Source: Motiliproteus sp.
Lineage (GTDB): Bacteria; Pseudomonadota; Gammaproteobacteria; Pseudomonadales; Balneatricaceae
Direction of reading: 5' to 3'
DNA length: 46,750 nucleotides
Assembly (NCBI GenBank): GCA_026196225.1
Contig: JAPHRD010000043.1
Span: 1 to 46,750, forward strand
The number at the start of each line of letters is the position of its first letter. Position 1 is the first letter of the stretch. The notes under the pieces were generated by a model. The model saw only the letters and a program-made list of their open reading frames with translations, was not told the DNA's origin and did no database searches. Shown here piece by piece: positions 29,082 to 40,243 of this stretch. Made by a program: the position numbers and the translations under genes.

Positions 29082-30668
29082 TCAGTGACGAAGATGGGAC
29101 AAACGCACTCCTGCCAGAATCAACACGAAGAAGTAAACAGCCACGCCACCGACGCACAACAATGTCAGATTCCAAACCCGCGGCCACAAACCCCAAGCCA
29201 ACCATTGATCGGCAGACGCTGAGAAATAGAACAAAGCCAGAACCATCAGCCCGTTAGCCACCAGCAAACGCAACAAGAATAGCAACCACCCCGCCTGCCA
29301 GCGAAACACACCCTCTTTAATCAGACCATGCAACAGCAGACCTGCATTGAGAAAAGCGCTTAAAGATGTCGCCAAGGCCAGACCGGCATGCTTAAGCGGA
29401 TAGATAAACATCAGATTCATCACCATGTTGGCCGCCATCGCCTTAATACCGATAACCACCGGCGTCTTGGTGTCCTGACGGGAGAAATATCCCGGCGCCA
29501 GCACCTTAATCAGCATAAAGGCCAACAAGCCAAAGCTGTAGGCGCGCAAACTAAAAGCGGTCATATCCACATCCCGAGCGGTCATGGCTCCGTACTGAAA
29601 TAGCGTCACAATCAATGGCTCGGCCAACACCCACAAAGCCAGCGCTGCCGGCAGGCCGATTAACAGCACCATTCGTAACGCCCAGTCCAGGGTAAGAGCA
29701 AACTCATCGCCCGAATCATTGGCGTGTTTTCGAGACAGACTGGGTAAAATAACGGTGGCAATGGCGATACCGAACACACCTAATGGCAGCTCCACTAAGC
29801 GATCGGAAAAATAGAGCCAGGAAACACTACCGGTCTGCAGCAACGAAGCCAGCACGGTATCCAACAGCAAGTTGATCTGACTAACAGAAACACCAAAGAT
29901 CGCCGGCAGCATCAGTTTAATGATGCGACGAACCCCATCATGCTTAAAGCCAAATTTTGGATTGGGCATCAGCCCCAACCCCATCAAAAACGGCAATTGC
30001 AGCAACAACTGGCAACAGCCCGCTATCAACACACCCCAAGCCAACGCCATCACCGGCGTATCCACCCAAGGCTGCAGCCAGAACACAGACCCAATCAGCG
30101 AAAGGTTAAGCAACACCGGGGTAAAAGCGGGAACCAGGAATCGGTCATAACTATTGAGAATCGAACCCGCGAAACCCGTCAAGGAGATCAGCATCAGATA
30201 AGGGAAGGTAATACGCAGCATCTCAACCGTCAGCGCGTACTTAACTTCATCCTGAAGATAGAATCCCGGAGCAAACACCATCGCAAGCAATGGAGCCCCA
30301 GCAACGGCAATCAAGGTCACCCCTAGCAAAATCGCCCCTAGACTGCCTGCGACTCGATCCACCAGCTCTTTGATCGCCGCCATATCGCCCTTAGTGCGAT
30401 ACTCCGACAACACCGGTACAAAGGCCTGAGCAAAAGCCCCCTCGGCAAACAAACGACGGAGAAAATTAGGGATCTTGAAGGCGACAAAAAAGGCATCAGC
30501 ACTGGCACCGGCACCAAACCCATGGGCAATCACCACATCCCGAGCCAATCCTAGCACCCTGGACAGCATAGTCATGCAGCCCACAAGCAAGCTAGACCTC
30601 AACAGCCCGGCAGGACGCACAGACTGAGAATCAGCTGTTTTTTCTGGCTTTTGCGGCGAGTCATCCAT
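29082..30668 (-). CDS. murJ: Lipid II flippase MurJ
   Basis: MurJ is the inner-membrane MOP-superfamily protein that flips lipid II during peptidoglycan synthesis. The 528-residue product has about 14 hydrophobic segments. The family signature is GLARDVVIAHGFGAGASADA, then FFVAFKIPNFLRRLFAEGAF and AQAFVPVLSEY near residues 60-95. Later LLDTVLASLLQTGSVSWLYF and the conserved SDRLVELPLGVFGIAIATVILP lie at residues 270-315. The N-terminal stretch of about 22 residues is polar. The gap to ribF is 221 bp, which holds no gene. It is divergent from rpsT. Confidence 0.96.
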   Translation of the reverse strand: MDDSPQKPEKTADSQSVRPAGLLRSSLLVGCMTMLSRVLGLARDVVIAHGFGAGASADAFFVAFKIPNFLRRLFAEGAFAQAFVPVLSEYRTKGDMAAIKELVDRVAGSLGAILLGVTLIAVAGAPLLAMVFAPGFYLQDEVKYALTVEMLRITFPYLMLISLTGFAGSILNSYDRFLVPAFTPVLLNLSLIGSVFWLQPWVDTPVMALAWGVLIAGCCQLLLQLPFLMGLGLMPNPKFGFKHDGVRRIIKLMLPAIFGVSVSQINLLLDTVLASLLQTGSVSWLYFSDRLVELPLGVFGIAIATVILPSLSRKHANDSGDEFALTLDWALRMVLLIGLPAALALWVLAEPLIVTLFQYGAMTARDVDMTAFSLRAYSFGLLAFMLIKVLAPGYFSRQDTKTPVVIGIKAMAANMVMNLMFIYPLKHAGLALATSLSAFLNAGLLLHGLIKEGVFRWQAGWLLFLLRLLVANGLMVLALFYFSASADQWLAWGLWPRVWNLTLLCVGGVAVYFFVLILAGVRLSHLRH

Positions 30669-30763
30669 TTAGCAAGGTATCCCAATTATCCGAGACGAAT
30701 AACAAATGCGCGCCCATAATAGCGGCAGCTTTCGCACTGAAACAACAAAAACAGCGAAAAATA

Positions 30764-30792
30764 TTGACACAGAGTGCAGATCTATGAATAAT
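30764..30792 (+). promoter_or_regulatory. Sigma-70 promoter of rpsT
   Basis: TTGACA (30764-30769) is a perfect -35 box, followed after exactly 17 nt by AATAAT (30787-30792), five of six. The predicted start near 30799 leaves a leader of about 50 nt before the GTG start of rpsT. Confidence 0.85.
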
Positions 30793-30847
30793 TTCGCCTC
30801 TTTGTTTTAAGTCAAACGACATCAACAATTATTAAAGGAGCCAGATT

Positions 30848-31108
30848 GTGGCAAATTCCGCTGGATCAAGAAAACGCGCACGCCAAGCTGAAACACGCCG
30901 TCAGCACAATGCAAGCCTGCGCTCTATGACTCGCACCTACATGAAGAAAGTTGTTAGCGCTATCGAAGCCGGTGACAAAGAAGCCGCTCAAGCCGCTTTC
31001 ACTGTTGCAGCGCCCGCCATGGACAGCGCAGCAAGCAAAGGCATCTTCCACAAGAACAAGGTTGCTCGTCATAAGAGCCGCCTGAATGCACAAATCAAAG
31101 CTCTGTAA
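30848..31108 (+). CDS. rpsT: 30S ribosomal protein S20
   Basis: S20 binds 16S rRNA early in 30S assembly. The 86-residue, Lys/Arg/Ala-rich product begins [20 protein letters not shown] and ends [17 protein letters not shown], as in the family. The start codon is GTG after a strong AAGGAG. Escherichia coli rpsT also uses a non-AUG start, tied to autogenous control of its translation; the same may hold here. It has its own promoter and terminator. Confidence 0.98.
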   Translation: MANSAGSRKRARQAETRRQHNASLRSMTRTYMKKVVSAIEAGDKEAAQAAFTVAAPAMDSAASKGIFHKNKVARHKSRLNAQIKAL

Positions 31109-31124
31109 TCCAGCGCTTTGATCT

Positions 31125-31152
31125 AAAAAAACCGGCTGATGCCGGTTTTTTT
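31125..31152. terminator. Bidirectional terminator between rpsT and proB
   Basis: AAAAAAACCGGC pairs with GCCGGTTTTTTT across a TGAT loop. Both strands end in a seven-T tract, so it can end rpsT on the plus strand and proB on the minus strand. Confidence 0.95.
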
Positions 31153-31175
31153 GTACCTGTCTTTTATTAACTGAA

Positions 31176-33532
<2,357 letters not shown>

Positions 33533-33581
33533 TCAACTATCAGATTAGCGCTGATAACATCCAGTCACAATTCCCGAAAAC

Positions 33582-33613
33582 AAAAAAAGCCCCGCACAAG
33601 GCGGAGCTTTTTT
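33582..33613 (-). terminator. Terminator of the rplU-rpmA operon
   Basis: On the minus strand AAAAAGCTCCGC pairs with GCGGGGCTTTTT (one G-T pair) around a CTTGT loop and continues into seven T residues. It starts 20 nt after the rpmA stop. obgE begins about 85 nt further on. Confidence 0.93.
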
Positions 33614-33632
33614 AGATCGAATGACCGCCGTA

Positions 33633-33890
33633 TTAAGCGCTAACTACGCTGATATACTTACGGTTCTTAGGACCTTTAACTTCAAACTTAACCACACCTT
33701 CGGATGTAGCAAATAGAGTGTGGTCTTTACCACAACCTACATTGTCACCAGCGTGGAAACGAGTGCCACGCTGACGAACCAGGATGTTACCAGCAGCTAC
33801 CTGCTGACCACCAAAGCGCTTAACACCAAGGCGTTTGGACTCGGAATCGCGACCGTTACGAGTACTACCACCAGCTTTTTTATGAGCCAT
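33633..33890 (-). CDS. rpmA: 50S ribosomal protein L27
   Basis: L27 lies near the peptidyl transferase centre. The 85-residue product starts [20 protein letters not shown], continues [40 protein letters not shown], and ends [17 protein letters not shown], all standard. There is no N-terminal cleavable extension of the type seen in Firmicutes. It follows rplU by 35 nt. Confidence 0.98.
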   Translation of the reverse strand: MAHKKAGGSTRNGRDSESKRLGVKRFGGQQVAAGNILVRQRGTRFHAGDNVGCGKDHTLFATSEGVVKFEVKGPKNRKYISVVSA

Positions 33891-33925
33891 TGTATTCTCC
33901 TACCTACTCTTGCCTAGAGACCAGC

Positions 33926-34237
33926 TTAGCCGCTGATACCGGTAATTTTGATTTCAGTGAACCACTGACGGTGACCCATCTGCTTCATGTGGTGCTTACG
34001 ACGCTTGAACTTCATGATGTGCACTTTCTTTCCACGACCATGAGAAACAACTTCAGCGGTAACCTTGGCACCTTCAACAACAGGCGCGCCGATCTTCACT
34101 TCTTCATCGTTTGCTACCAGCAAAACTTTTTCGATATCCAGAGAGGAACCAACCTCTGCTTGAAGCTTCTCAACTTTGAGTACTTCACCTTCACTTACAC
34201 GGTGCTGCTTACCACCGCTTACGATCACAGCGTACAT
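33926..34237 (-). CDS. rplU: 50S ribosomal protein L21
   Basis: L21 binds 23S rRNA domain I. The product is 103 residues with ATG 34237 ([17 protein letters not shown]), the same length as in Escherichia coli; GGAG lies 7 nt upstream. An earlier ATG at 34249 would add four residues and lose this spacing. The C-terminus [20 protein letters not shown] is typical. It heads the rplU-rpmA operon and is divergent from ispB. Confidence 0.98.
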   Translation of the reverse strand: MYAVIVSGGKQHRVSEGEVLKVEKLQAEVGSSLDIEKVLLVANDEEVKIGAPVVEGAKVTAEVVSHGRGKKVHIMKFKRRKHHMKQMGHRQWFTEIKITGISG

Positions 34238-34344
34238 AACATTCTCCATAAACTTGACCCGACCTGGCTACTAAAGGTGCCTACTTCTAATGGAAAACCA
34301 TATGGTAGGGAGCAATATTGGCGGAAGGGCCATAAGGGGGGCGA

Positions 34345-34373
34345 ATTCTACACCAGAGTCACGCAATGCACAA
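34345..34373 (-). promoter_or_regulatory. Promoter of rplU-rpmA
   Basis: On the minus strand TTGTGC (34373-34368) and TAGAAT (34350-34345) are 17 nt apart; the -10 matches five of six. The leader to the rplU start is about 100 nt. Confidence 0.6.
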
Positions 34374-34464
34374 CCCTGTTTATATACACTTGACTAGACG
34401 GCTTGACACCTTGGTGACTAGGGCCTTAGCATGCCAGCAAATTATCTGTCCTATCCCCCGGAAT

Positions 34465-35442
34465 ATGCAACCACATCAACTAAATCCAGTCATCAACGAA
34501 GACTTTAAAGCGGTCAATCGCTTTATTCTTGATAACCTGCATTCCGGCGTCCCGCTGGTAGAGAAAATAGGGCACTACATTATAGATAGCGGCGGCAAGC
34601 GCATTCGCCCTTTGCTAGTACTGCTCTGCGCCCGCGCCTGCGAGACTAACAACAGCCTTGAAGATCGTCATATCAGCCTGGCGGCCGTCATCGAGTTTAT
34701 TCACACCGCCACTCTGCTCCACGATGATGTTGTCGATACCTCTGATCTACGTCGCGGCAAAGCAACCGCAAACGCCAAGTGGGGCAATGCTCCCAGCGTC
34801 TTGGTAGGCGACTTCCTCTACTCCCGCTCATTCCAGATGATGGTAGAGCTGAGCAGCATGGAGATCATGCAAATTATCTCCAACGCCACCAACGTCATCG
34901 CTGAAGGCGAAGTTCTGCAGCTACTGAATTGCAAGAACCCGGATGTTAGCGAGGAAAACTACATGAAAGTCATCCTCGGCAAAACCGCCATGCTATTCGA
35001 AGCTGCTACCGAAACCGGCGCTTTAATTGCGGGAGCAGACAAAGAGCAGCAAGAAGCACTGCGTCAGTTTGGCCGCCACCTGGGTATAGCCTTTCAACTG
35101 ATCGACGATGTCATGGATTACGAAAGCACTTCCGACGAGATGGGCAAAAATGTCGGTGATGATCTGGCCGAAGGCAAACCCACTTTGCCGCTAATCCACG
35201 CCATGCGCCAAGGAAATGAAGAGCAGCGCCAAATGATCCGACAAGCCATTCGCAAAGGCGGCCTGGAAGATTTAACCCCGATCAGTGAAGCGGTCAGCGA
35301 GACTGGATCGATCCAATATACCCACGACAAGGCTCGCGAACAGGCCGACCTCGCCCTGGCCTGCCTAAACAAAATTCCTGCCAGCGAATTTCGCGACGTG
35401 ATGAAACTGATCACCGAAATGGCGGTATCAAGACGCACCTAG
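34465..35442 (+). CDS. ispB: Octaprenyl (polyprenyl) diphosphate synthase
   Basis: IspB makes the polyprenyl side chain of ubiquinone. Taking ATG 34465 (MQPHQLNPVINEDF), the product is 325 residues, close to the family norm of about 323. Motifs are GGKRIRPLLVLL, the first Asp-rich motif LLHDDVVDTSDLRRG, and the second LIDDVMDYESTSDEMGKNVG followed by DDLAEGKPTLPLI. The ribosome binding site is weak. An in-frame earlier start at 34366 would put 33 unrelated residues before the family N-terminus. Chain length cannot be fixed from sequence alone. Confidence 0.95.
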   Translation: MQPHQLNPVINEDFKAVNRFILDNLHSGVPLVEKIGHYIIDSGGKRIRPLLVLLCARACETNNSLEDRHISLAAVIEFIHTATLLHDDVVDTSDLRRGKATANAKWGNAPSVLVGDFLYSRSFQMMVELSSMEIMQIISNATNVIAEGEVLQLLNCKNPDVSEENYMKVILGKTAMLFEAATETGALIAGADKEQQEALRQFGRHLGIAFQLIDDVMDYESTSDEMGKNVGDDLAEGKPTLPLIHAMRQGNEEQRQMIRQAIRKGGLEDLTPISEAVSETGSIQYTHDKAREQADLALACLNKIPASEFRDVMKLITEMAVSRRT

Positions 35443-35449
35443 ACCGTTT

Positions 35450-35478
35450 CCTAGGGGTATTTTAGCAATACCCCTAGG
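35450..35478 (+). terminator. Perfect 12-bp palindrome after ispB
   Basis: CCTAGGGGTATT (35450-35461) and AATACCCCTAGG (35467-35478) form a perfect 12-bp stem around TTAGC, 7 nt after the ispB stop. It has no U-tract. It may stop ispB transcripts, protect the 3' end, or be a protein-binding palindrome upstream of fabA, whose -10 lies 20 nt further on. Confidence 0.6.
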
Positions 35479-35498
35479 CGCAGAGGCCCTCTAACCGT

Positions 35499-35504
35499 TA
35501 TAAT
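35499..35504 (+). promoter_or_regulatory. -10 element of fabA
   Basis: TATAAT is a perfect -10 hexamer 38 nt before the fabA start. The expected -35 (AGGCGC region) is poor and abuts the palindrome at 35450-35478, so a regulator may assist or block here. FadR/FabR-type control of fabA is known in related bacteria, but I did not recognise either consensus. Confidence 0.5.
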
Positions 35505-35541
35505 CGCGGCCTTGAATGCATAGAACGGACACAGTTTTTCA

Positions 35542-36057
35542 ATGACCAAGCCATCCTCCTTTAATCGCGACGAGCTGCTTAAGTGCGGCCACGGCGAAAT
35601 GTTCGGCCCCGGTAACGCTCAACTTCCAGTCGGCAATATGCTGATGGTAGATCGTATCCTTTCCATTACTGAAGATGGCGGCCAGTACGGCAAGGGTGAA
35701 ATCCGCGCCGAACTGGATGTCAACCCAGACCTATGGTTCTTCGATTGCCACTTCCCAGGCGACCCGGTCATGCCTGGCTGCCTGGGCTTAGACGCCATGT
35801 GGCAGATGGTCGGCTTCTTCCTCGGCTGGAAAGGCAATCCTGGGCGCGGACGCGCTCTGGGTGCTGGCGAAGTAAAATTCTTCGGCCAAGTACTGCCAAC
35901 CGCGAAAACCGTAACTTACCACCTGGAACTCAAGCGCGTGATTGAGCGTAAGCTGGTCATGGGTATCGCAGACGGCTCACTGTCTGTTGACGGTCGCGAG
36001 ATCTACACCGCAAAGGATTTGCGCGTCGGATTGTTTACTTCTACCGACACGTTCTAG
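35542..36057 (+). CDS. fabA: 3-hydroxyacyl-ACP dehydratase/isomerase FabA
   Basis: FabA dehydrates 3-hydroxydecanoyl-ACP and isomerises the double bond, starting unsaturated fatty acid synthesis. The 171-residue product has the hot-dog fold signature with catalytic His70 in [11 protein letters not shown] and Asp84 in [10 protein letters not shown], the same spacing as in Escherichia coli (172 residues). The family C-terminus is [20 protein letters not shown]. The ribosome binding site is weak. fabB follows on the same strand after 141 bp; the two act in sequence. Confidence 0.98.
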   Translation: MTKPSSFNRDELLKCGHGEMFGPGNAQLPVGNMLMVDRILSITEDGGQYGKGEIRAELDVNPDLWFFDCHFPGDPVMPGCLGLDAMWQMVGFFLGWKGNPGRGRALGAGEVKFFGQVLPTAKTVTYHLELKRVIERKLVMGIADGSLSVDGREIYTAKDLRVGLFTSTDTF

Positions 36058-36071
36058 GTTTTTAGTCTAGT

Positions 36072-36106
36072 CACTTGGCCGATATCAAATCCAAGCTGGC
36101 CAAGTG
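36072..36106 (+). other. Stem-loop between fabA and fabB
   Basis: CACTTGGCC (36072-36080) and GGCCAAGTG (36098-36106) pair perfectly over 9 bp with a 17-nt loop, 15 nt after the fabA stop. The following TCGATTATTAT is only loosely T-rich. It may be a partial terminator or an RNA-processing site that sets the fabA to fabB ratio. Confidence 0.5.
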
Positions 36107-36198
36107 TCGATTATTATCAGAAAATACGCTGATATCGTGATGCGGGCCGAACTCTCGCCCCGCCTCCGAGTTTCAATAAAATAACAGAGGTTATCCCC

Positions 36199-37416
36199 AT
36201 GCGACGCGCAGTTGTCACCGGCATCGGCATCACATCCTGCTTGGGCTGTGATCAAGAAACCGTTCTCGAGTCCCTGAAGCTGGGTCGTTCCGGCATCTCT
36301 TTTCAAGAAGAATACAAAGAGATGGGGTTCCGCAGCCATGTAGCGGGTAGCCTGGATCTGGACATCGACTCCCTGATCGATCGAAAGCTACGTCGCTTTA
36401 TGGGCGATGCCGCAGCCTACGCATACATCGCCATGGATCAGGCAATCAAGGATGCCGGCCTTTCTGATGAGCAAGTATCTAACGTTCGCACCGGTCTGAT
36501 TGCAGGCTCCGGAGGTGCATCATCGGCCAATATCGTTGAAGCAGCTGATGTACTCCGTGCGAAAGGTATGCGCCGAGTTGGCCCTTACCGCGTAACCCGC
36601 ACCATGGGCAGCACCGTATCCGCCTGCTTGGCGACGCCATTCAAGATCAAAGGCGTAAACTATTCCATCACCTCCGCCTGCTCCACCAGCGCCCACTGTA
36701 TCGGTAACGCACTGGAGCTGATTCAACTGGGCAAACAGGATGTAATCTTTGCCGGCGGCGGCGAAGAGCTGCACTGGTCCCTGAGCGTACTGTTCGACGC
36801 CATGGGCGCACTATCCTCCAAATACAATGACACACCAGAGAAAGCTAGCCGCGCTTACGATGCCAACCGCGACGGTTTCGTCATCGCTGGCGGTGGCGGT
36901 ATGCTGGTGATCGAAGAACTGGAACACGCTAAAGCCCGGGGCGCCAAAATCTACGCAGAAGTCGTTGGCTACGGTGCCACCTCCGACGGTCACGACATGG
37001 TGGCCCCTTCCGGTGAAGGCGCGGTACGCTGCATGCAGCAAGCCATGAGCACTGTTGACGGCCCGATTGATTACGTCAACGCCCACGGCACCAGCACCCC
37101 AGCCGGCGACATTCAGGAGCTCAAGGCAGTTAAGGAAGTCTTTGGCAGCAATATGCCAACGGTGACTTCTACCAAGTCTCTGTCCGGCCACTCACTGGGC
37201 GCTGCAGGTGTACAGGAAGCGATCTATACATTGCTGATGCAACAGAACAACTTTATCGCTGCTTCCGCCAACATCGAAGATCTGGACCCGGAAGCCGATG
37301 GCATGCCAATCGGTCGCGAATTGCAGGAAGGAGTCAAGCTGGATCGGGTTATGTCTAACAGCTTCGGCTTCGGCGGAACCAACGCTTCGTTGATCTTCCA
37401 AAGCTACAACGACTAA
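36199..37416 (+). CDS. fabB: 3-oxoacyl-ACP synthase I
   Basis: FabB is the condensing enzyme that elongates the unsaturated acyl chain made by FabA. The 405-residue product has the Cys-His-His triad: Cys161 in [14 protein letters not shown], His in [11 protein letters not shown] (about 296) and His in [11 protein letters not shown] (about 331). [11 protein letters not shown] near the end is the usual closing motif. AGAGGT precedes the ATG. It ends 17 nt before a strong terminator shared with plsC. Confidence 0.98.
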   Translation: MRRAVVTGIGITSCLGCDQETVLESLKLGRSGISFQEEYKEMGFRSHVAGSLDLDIDSLIDRKLRRFMGDAAAYAYIAMDQAIKDAGLSDEQVSNVRTGLIAGSGGASSANIVEAADVLRAKGMRRVGPYRVTRTMGSTVSACLATPFKIKGVNYSITSACSTSAHCIGNALELIQLGKQDVIFAGGGEELHWSLSVLFDAMGALSSKYNDTPEKASRAYDANRDGFVIAGGGGMLVIEELEHAKARGAKIYAEVVGYGATSDGHDMVAPSGEGAVRCMQQAMSTVDGPIDYVNAHGTSTPAGDIQELKAVKEVFGSNMPTVTSTKSLSGHSLGAAGVQEAIYTLLMQQNNFIAASANIEDLDPEADGMPIGRELQEGVKLDRVMSNSFGFGGTNASLIFQSYND

Positions 37417-37433
37417 TCCAGTCGCCGACCATC

Positions 37434-37462
37434 AAAAAAGCCGCTCATTGAGCGGCTTTTTT
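37434..37462. terminator. Bidirectional terminator shared by fabB and plsC
   Basis: AAAAAAGCCGCTC (37434-37446) and GAGCGGCTTTTTT (37450-37462) form a perfect 13-bp stem with a 3-nt loop, ending in T-tracts on both strands. On the minus strand the stem also encodes the last codons and the stop of plsC. Confidence 0.95.
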
Positions 37463-38200
37463 ATTCTCCTCTGAAGCCGTTTCCGGGATCTGACCTAAAC
37501 CTCGCATCCCCTGCTCCAGCCAGCCTTTACTGAGCTGATGCACTTCATCAACGGTTTTACCCTCGGTTTCGATGGGACGACCCACTTTCACCTGAATAGT
37601 CCCCGGATTTTTCAGATAGGTTTTGGAAGGCCAGTGGCTACCCCCGTTATGAACAATGGGTACCACCGGGACTTTGGCCGAGCACGCCAGCATCGCCCCA
37701 CCTTTGTTAAAACGCCCAATCTCTCCCACCTTTACTCGAGTACCCTGTGGAAAGATCAAAACCGGCGTACCCTCTTTCAAGCGTGCCTTACCCTGCTTGA
37801 GAATCTGCTTCATCGCACCCGATCGCTCAGCTCGATCAATGGCGATAGGATTCAGCAAAGCCAGCCCCCAACCGAAAAATGGAATTTTCAGCAGCTCTTT
37901 TTTCAACACCGTACAGAGCGGGCTAATCATCAGCTGCAAATAGAAGGTTTCCCACTCACTCTGATGGTTAGCTAATACCACATAACTTCCCGAGGTGGGC
38001 AGATTCTCTAGCCCCTCCACTTCGCATTTAACACCACAAATAACCCGAGCTAACCAGAGTACAATGCGATTCAAAGTCACCACTGCAGCGAAACGCTGTT
38101 TAAATGGAAGAAAAGAGAAAAAAACCAGACAGATCAAAGAGTAGATTACTGTTGCCAACAAACTGATGGCGGAGAACAGTGCAGATCGGAGTTTTATCAC
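37445..38200 (-). CDS. plsC: 1-acyl-sn-glycerol-3-phosphate acyltransferase (PlsC family)
   Basis: This enzyme acylates lysophosphatidate to phosphatidate in phospholipid synthesis. The 251-residue product has an N-terminal membrane segment (ALFSAISLLATVIYSLICLV) and the acyltransferase blocks. Block I reads NHQSEWE with His79 and Glu84 where HX4D is usual. Block III reads IFPQGTR with Gln152 where the common form is EGTR. The other blocks (LKKELLKIPFFGWGL; PVVPIVHNGG) are intact, so it is probably an active variant subfamily. The start is GTG 38200, 30 nt after the moaD stop, with a weak ribosome binding site. The last codons are inside the terminator at 37434-37462. Confidence 0.87.
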   Translation of the reverse strand: MIKLRSALFSAISLLATVIYSLICLVFFSFLPFKQRFAAVVTLNRIVLWLARVICGVKCEVEGLENLPTSGSYVVLANHQSEWETFYLQLMISPLCTVLKKELLKIPFFGWGLALLNPIAIDRAERSGAMKQILKQGKARLKEGTPVLIFPQGTRVKVGEIGRFNKGGAMLACSAKVPVVPIVHNGGSHWPSKTYLKNPGTIQVKVGRPIETEGKTVDEVHQLSKGWLEQGMRGLGQIPETASEENKKAAQ

Positions 38201-38230
38201 AATGCTAACTGATCCTGTTTCGAGTTGTGT

Positions 38231-38476
38231 TTAGCCGCCGGTGACAGGTGGAAAAAACGCCACCTCATCGCCGTCTTTGACAGGAGCATCCAACTGACTC
38301 ATCTCCTGATTGATTGCCACCAACATTGAACCATCTTCCAACACTTGATCCCAGGGCGCGCCTCGCGCAGTCAGCAAACTAATTACATCGCGAACCTGAC
38401 CGCCAGCAAACATCAATTGCTCTTCCGCACAATCGAGCTGCTCTCGGATGCTTGCAAAATATACCAACTTGATCAT
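38231..38476 (-). CDS. moaD: Molybdopterin synthase sulfur carrier MoaD
   Basis: MoaD is a ubiquitin-like carrier whose C-terminal thiocarboxylate supplies sulfur to molybdopterin. With ATG 38476 (MIKLVYFASIREQL) the product is 81 residues; AGAGGT lies 6-7 nt upstream. It ends PPVTGG, with the required terminal Gly-Gly. It follows moaC by 18 nt and precedes plsC by 30 nt. Its partner moaE is not next to it. Confidence 0.95.
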   Translation of the reverse strand: MIKLVYFASIREQLDCAEEQLMFAGGQVRDVISLLTARGAPWDQVLEDGSMLVAINQEMSQLDAPVKDGDEVAFFPPVTGG

Positions 38477-38494
38477 TGCCAACCTCTCGCTTGG

Positions 38495-38983
38495 TTAAAC
38501 CTTCCAGTGACCGCTTTTGCCGCCTTTCTTTTCCAACAAACGAACCGTATGAATCACCATCCCTTTATCCACCGCTTTACACATGTCGTAGAGCGTCAAT
38601 GCAGCAGCAGATGCAGCAGTCAGCGCCTCCATTTCAACCCCCGTCTGCCCACTTAAGCGACAGCAGGTCTCTATCCGAACCTGACTTTTTTCCAGATCCG
38701 GAGTCAGCTCTACTTTGACAGAACTGAGCATCAATGGATGACACAAAGGAATAATATCGGAACAACGTTTGGCAGCTTGAATCCCAGCGATACGAGCAAC
38801 GGCAAACACATCACCTTTTTTATGCCGCCCCTCGACAATCATTGCCAAAGTTTCCGGCAACATCTGAATATAGGACTCGGCACGGGCCTCTCGGGTTGTA
38901 ACAGCCTTGGCCGACACATCCACCATATGGGCATGCCCTTCAGCATCAAGATGGGTTAAAACTCCACTCTCTTTTTCGCTCAT
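38495..38983 (-). CDS. moaC: Cyclic pyranopterin monophosphate synthase MoaC
   Basis: MoaC converts the MoaA product into cyclic pyranopterin monophosphate. The 162-residue product has [47 protein letters not shown]-type sequence [16 protein letters not shown], and [20 protein letters not shown] followed by CKAVDKGM, all conserved in the family. AGGGGA precedes the ATG. It lies between the acyltransferase gene (16 nt upstream) and moaD. Confidence 0.97.
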   Translation of the reverse strand: MSEKESGVLTHLDAEGHAHMVDVSAKAVTTREARAESYIQMLPETLAMIVEGRHKKGDVFAVARIAGIQAAKRCSDIIPLCHPLMLSSVKVELTPDLEKSQVRIETCCRLSGQTGVEMEALTAASAAALTLYDMCKAVDKGMVIHTVRLLEKKGGKSGHWKV

Positions 38984-38999
38984 GCTTTCCCCTAATAGT

Positions 39000-40121
39000 T
39001 CAACCTTGTGCCAATTTGGATTTATTCAGTACAGGATTGGCGTACATGGACGCAAAGCGCTCGCGACATTCGCCTGGAATCTTTTCCAATCGCTGTTGGT
39101 ACAGTGTTCGCTTATCCCTATCCACCTCTGCTTCAGCATCAGCCGCTAGCACGTTGGAGGGGTGCAGGTGATAATTACCGATGATCGACTTGTCTATAGC
39201 CTCCGCCAACTGCTCAGGAGATTCAAAGTCGACCATTAGCGGCTCACCGAAGGCGACATGAACATCTCCCTTATAGCCGGTGATCCCTTTGACAATACTA
39301 TCGATGTCCTCATATTGGGACTTCTGGTACTCCCCGGTACTCTCCCGCTCATGCAGTTCTTTGGCCTTCATGGCGTCGCATGGGTCGTACTCGTAGGAGA
39401 TTGCCACCGGCACAATGTTGAGCTGCTTGACGGCCTCGGTGAACTCCAGTTTCTTTTTCTTCTTGCTCATATAGAGCATTTTCATAATCGCCGGATCGGT
39501 AAAATCGTTGCCATCTTTAGCCCGGCCTTCCCGCTGCGCGATCCACACCGAATTCCCCGTCTCGATAGAGTGATCTATATAACTGGAGAGTTCCATATAG
39601 GCGGCCATTTTGGCGCGAATACCTTTAGCCGAACGATTGACGATAAAACTCTTGTTGAGCCGCATCAGGTCTGAAACGTATGGCTTTTTCAGCAGGTTAT
39701 CGCCGATGGCGATACGCACTGTCTGCATTCCGTTTTGGTAGAGCCCCCAATTAACAAAAGCGGGATCCATAGCGATATCGCGGTGGTTGGAGATAAACAG
39801 ATAGGCCTGATCGGACTGCAGATGCTCAATACCGGAAAAACTCAGCTTAGCCGTAGTCCGATCGATCATCTTCTGCATATAGCCGGTGATCACATCCTGC
39901 ATGGCAGCTACGTTATCAACGCCACGGAGCTGACCGGCCAGAGCATTTCGAACCAGCAAGTTGACGACTGGTCCTAAAAAGCGGCTTAAACGGGGAAAAC
40001 GAAAGCGCGCCAGAGCAGAGATAAATTCTGGCGTTTCCAGCAAACGATTGACGACGTCAGCGACTTCTTCATCGTTATACGGGCGGATATTCTTAAAGGG
40101 GTCTTGGTCGTTGACCGTCAT
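39000..40121 (-). CDS. Glycerophosphate acyltransferase-family protein (PlsB/PlsC-like)
   Basis: This 373-residue cytosolic-looking protein belongs to the PlsB/PlsC acyltransferase superfamily; a 1-acyl-sn-glycerol-3-phosphate or related acyltransferase is likely. The catalytic block reads [14 protein letters not shown], with His113 and Asp119 (one residue more than HX4D), followed by [35 protein letters not shown] (the EGR block) and [20 protein letters not shown]. There is no clear membrane segment. The N-terminal third is helical. GAGGATAAGC precedes the ATG. It lies between moaA (122 bp upstream) and moaC. The substrate is not fixed by sequence. Confidence 0.85.
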   Translation of the reverse strand: MTVNDQDPFKNIRPYNDEEVADVVNRLLETPEFISALARFRFPRLSRFLGPVVNLLVRNALAGQLRGVDNVAAMQDVITGYMQKMIDRTTAKLSFSGIEHLQSDQAYLFISNHRDIAMDPAFVNWGLYQNGMQTVRIAIGDNLLKKPYVSDLMRLNKSFIVNRSAKGIRAKMAAYMELSSYIDHSIETGNSVWIAQREGRAKDGNDFTDPAIMKMLYMSKKKKKLEFTEAVKQLNIVPVAISYEYDPCDAMKAKELHERESTGEYQKSQYEDIDSIVKGITGYKGDVHVAFGEPLMVDFESPEQLAEAIDKSIIGNYHLHPSNVLAADAEAEVDRDKRTLYQQRLEKIPGECRERFASMYANPVLNKSKLAQG

Positions 40122-40243
40122 GCTTATCCTCGATAGCGCATCAAACAGGTTTTAACAGGCGCAAACAACAGAATTCCGGAATCTCAAAAGCTTGCTATTC
40201 TACCTGTTCCGGGTGCAAAAGGCATCGCTGACAAGCACCCGAA

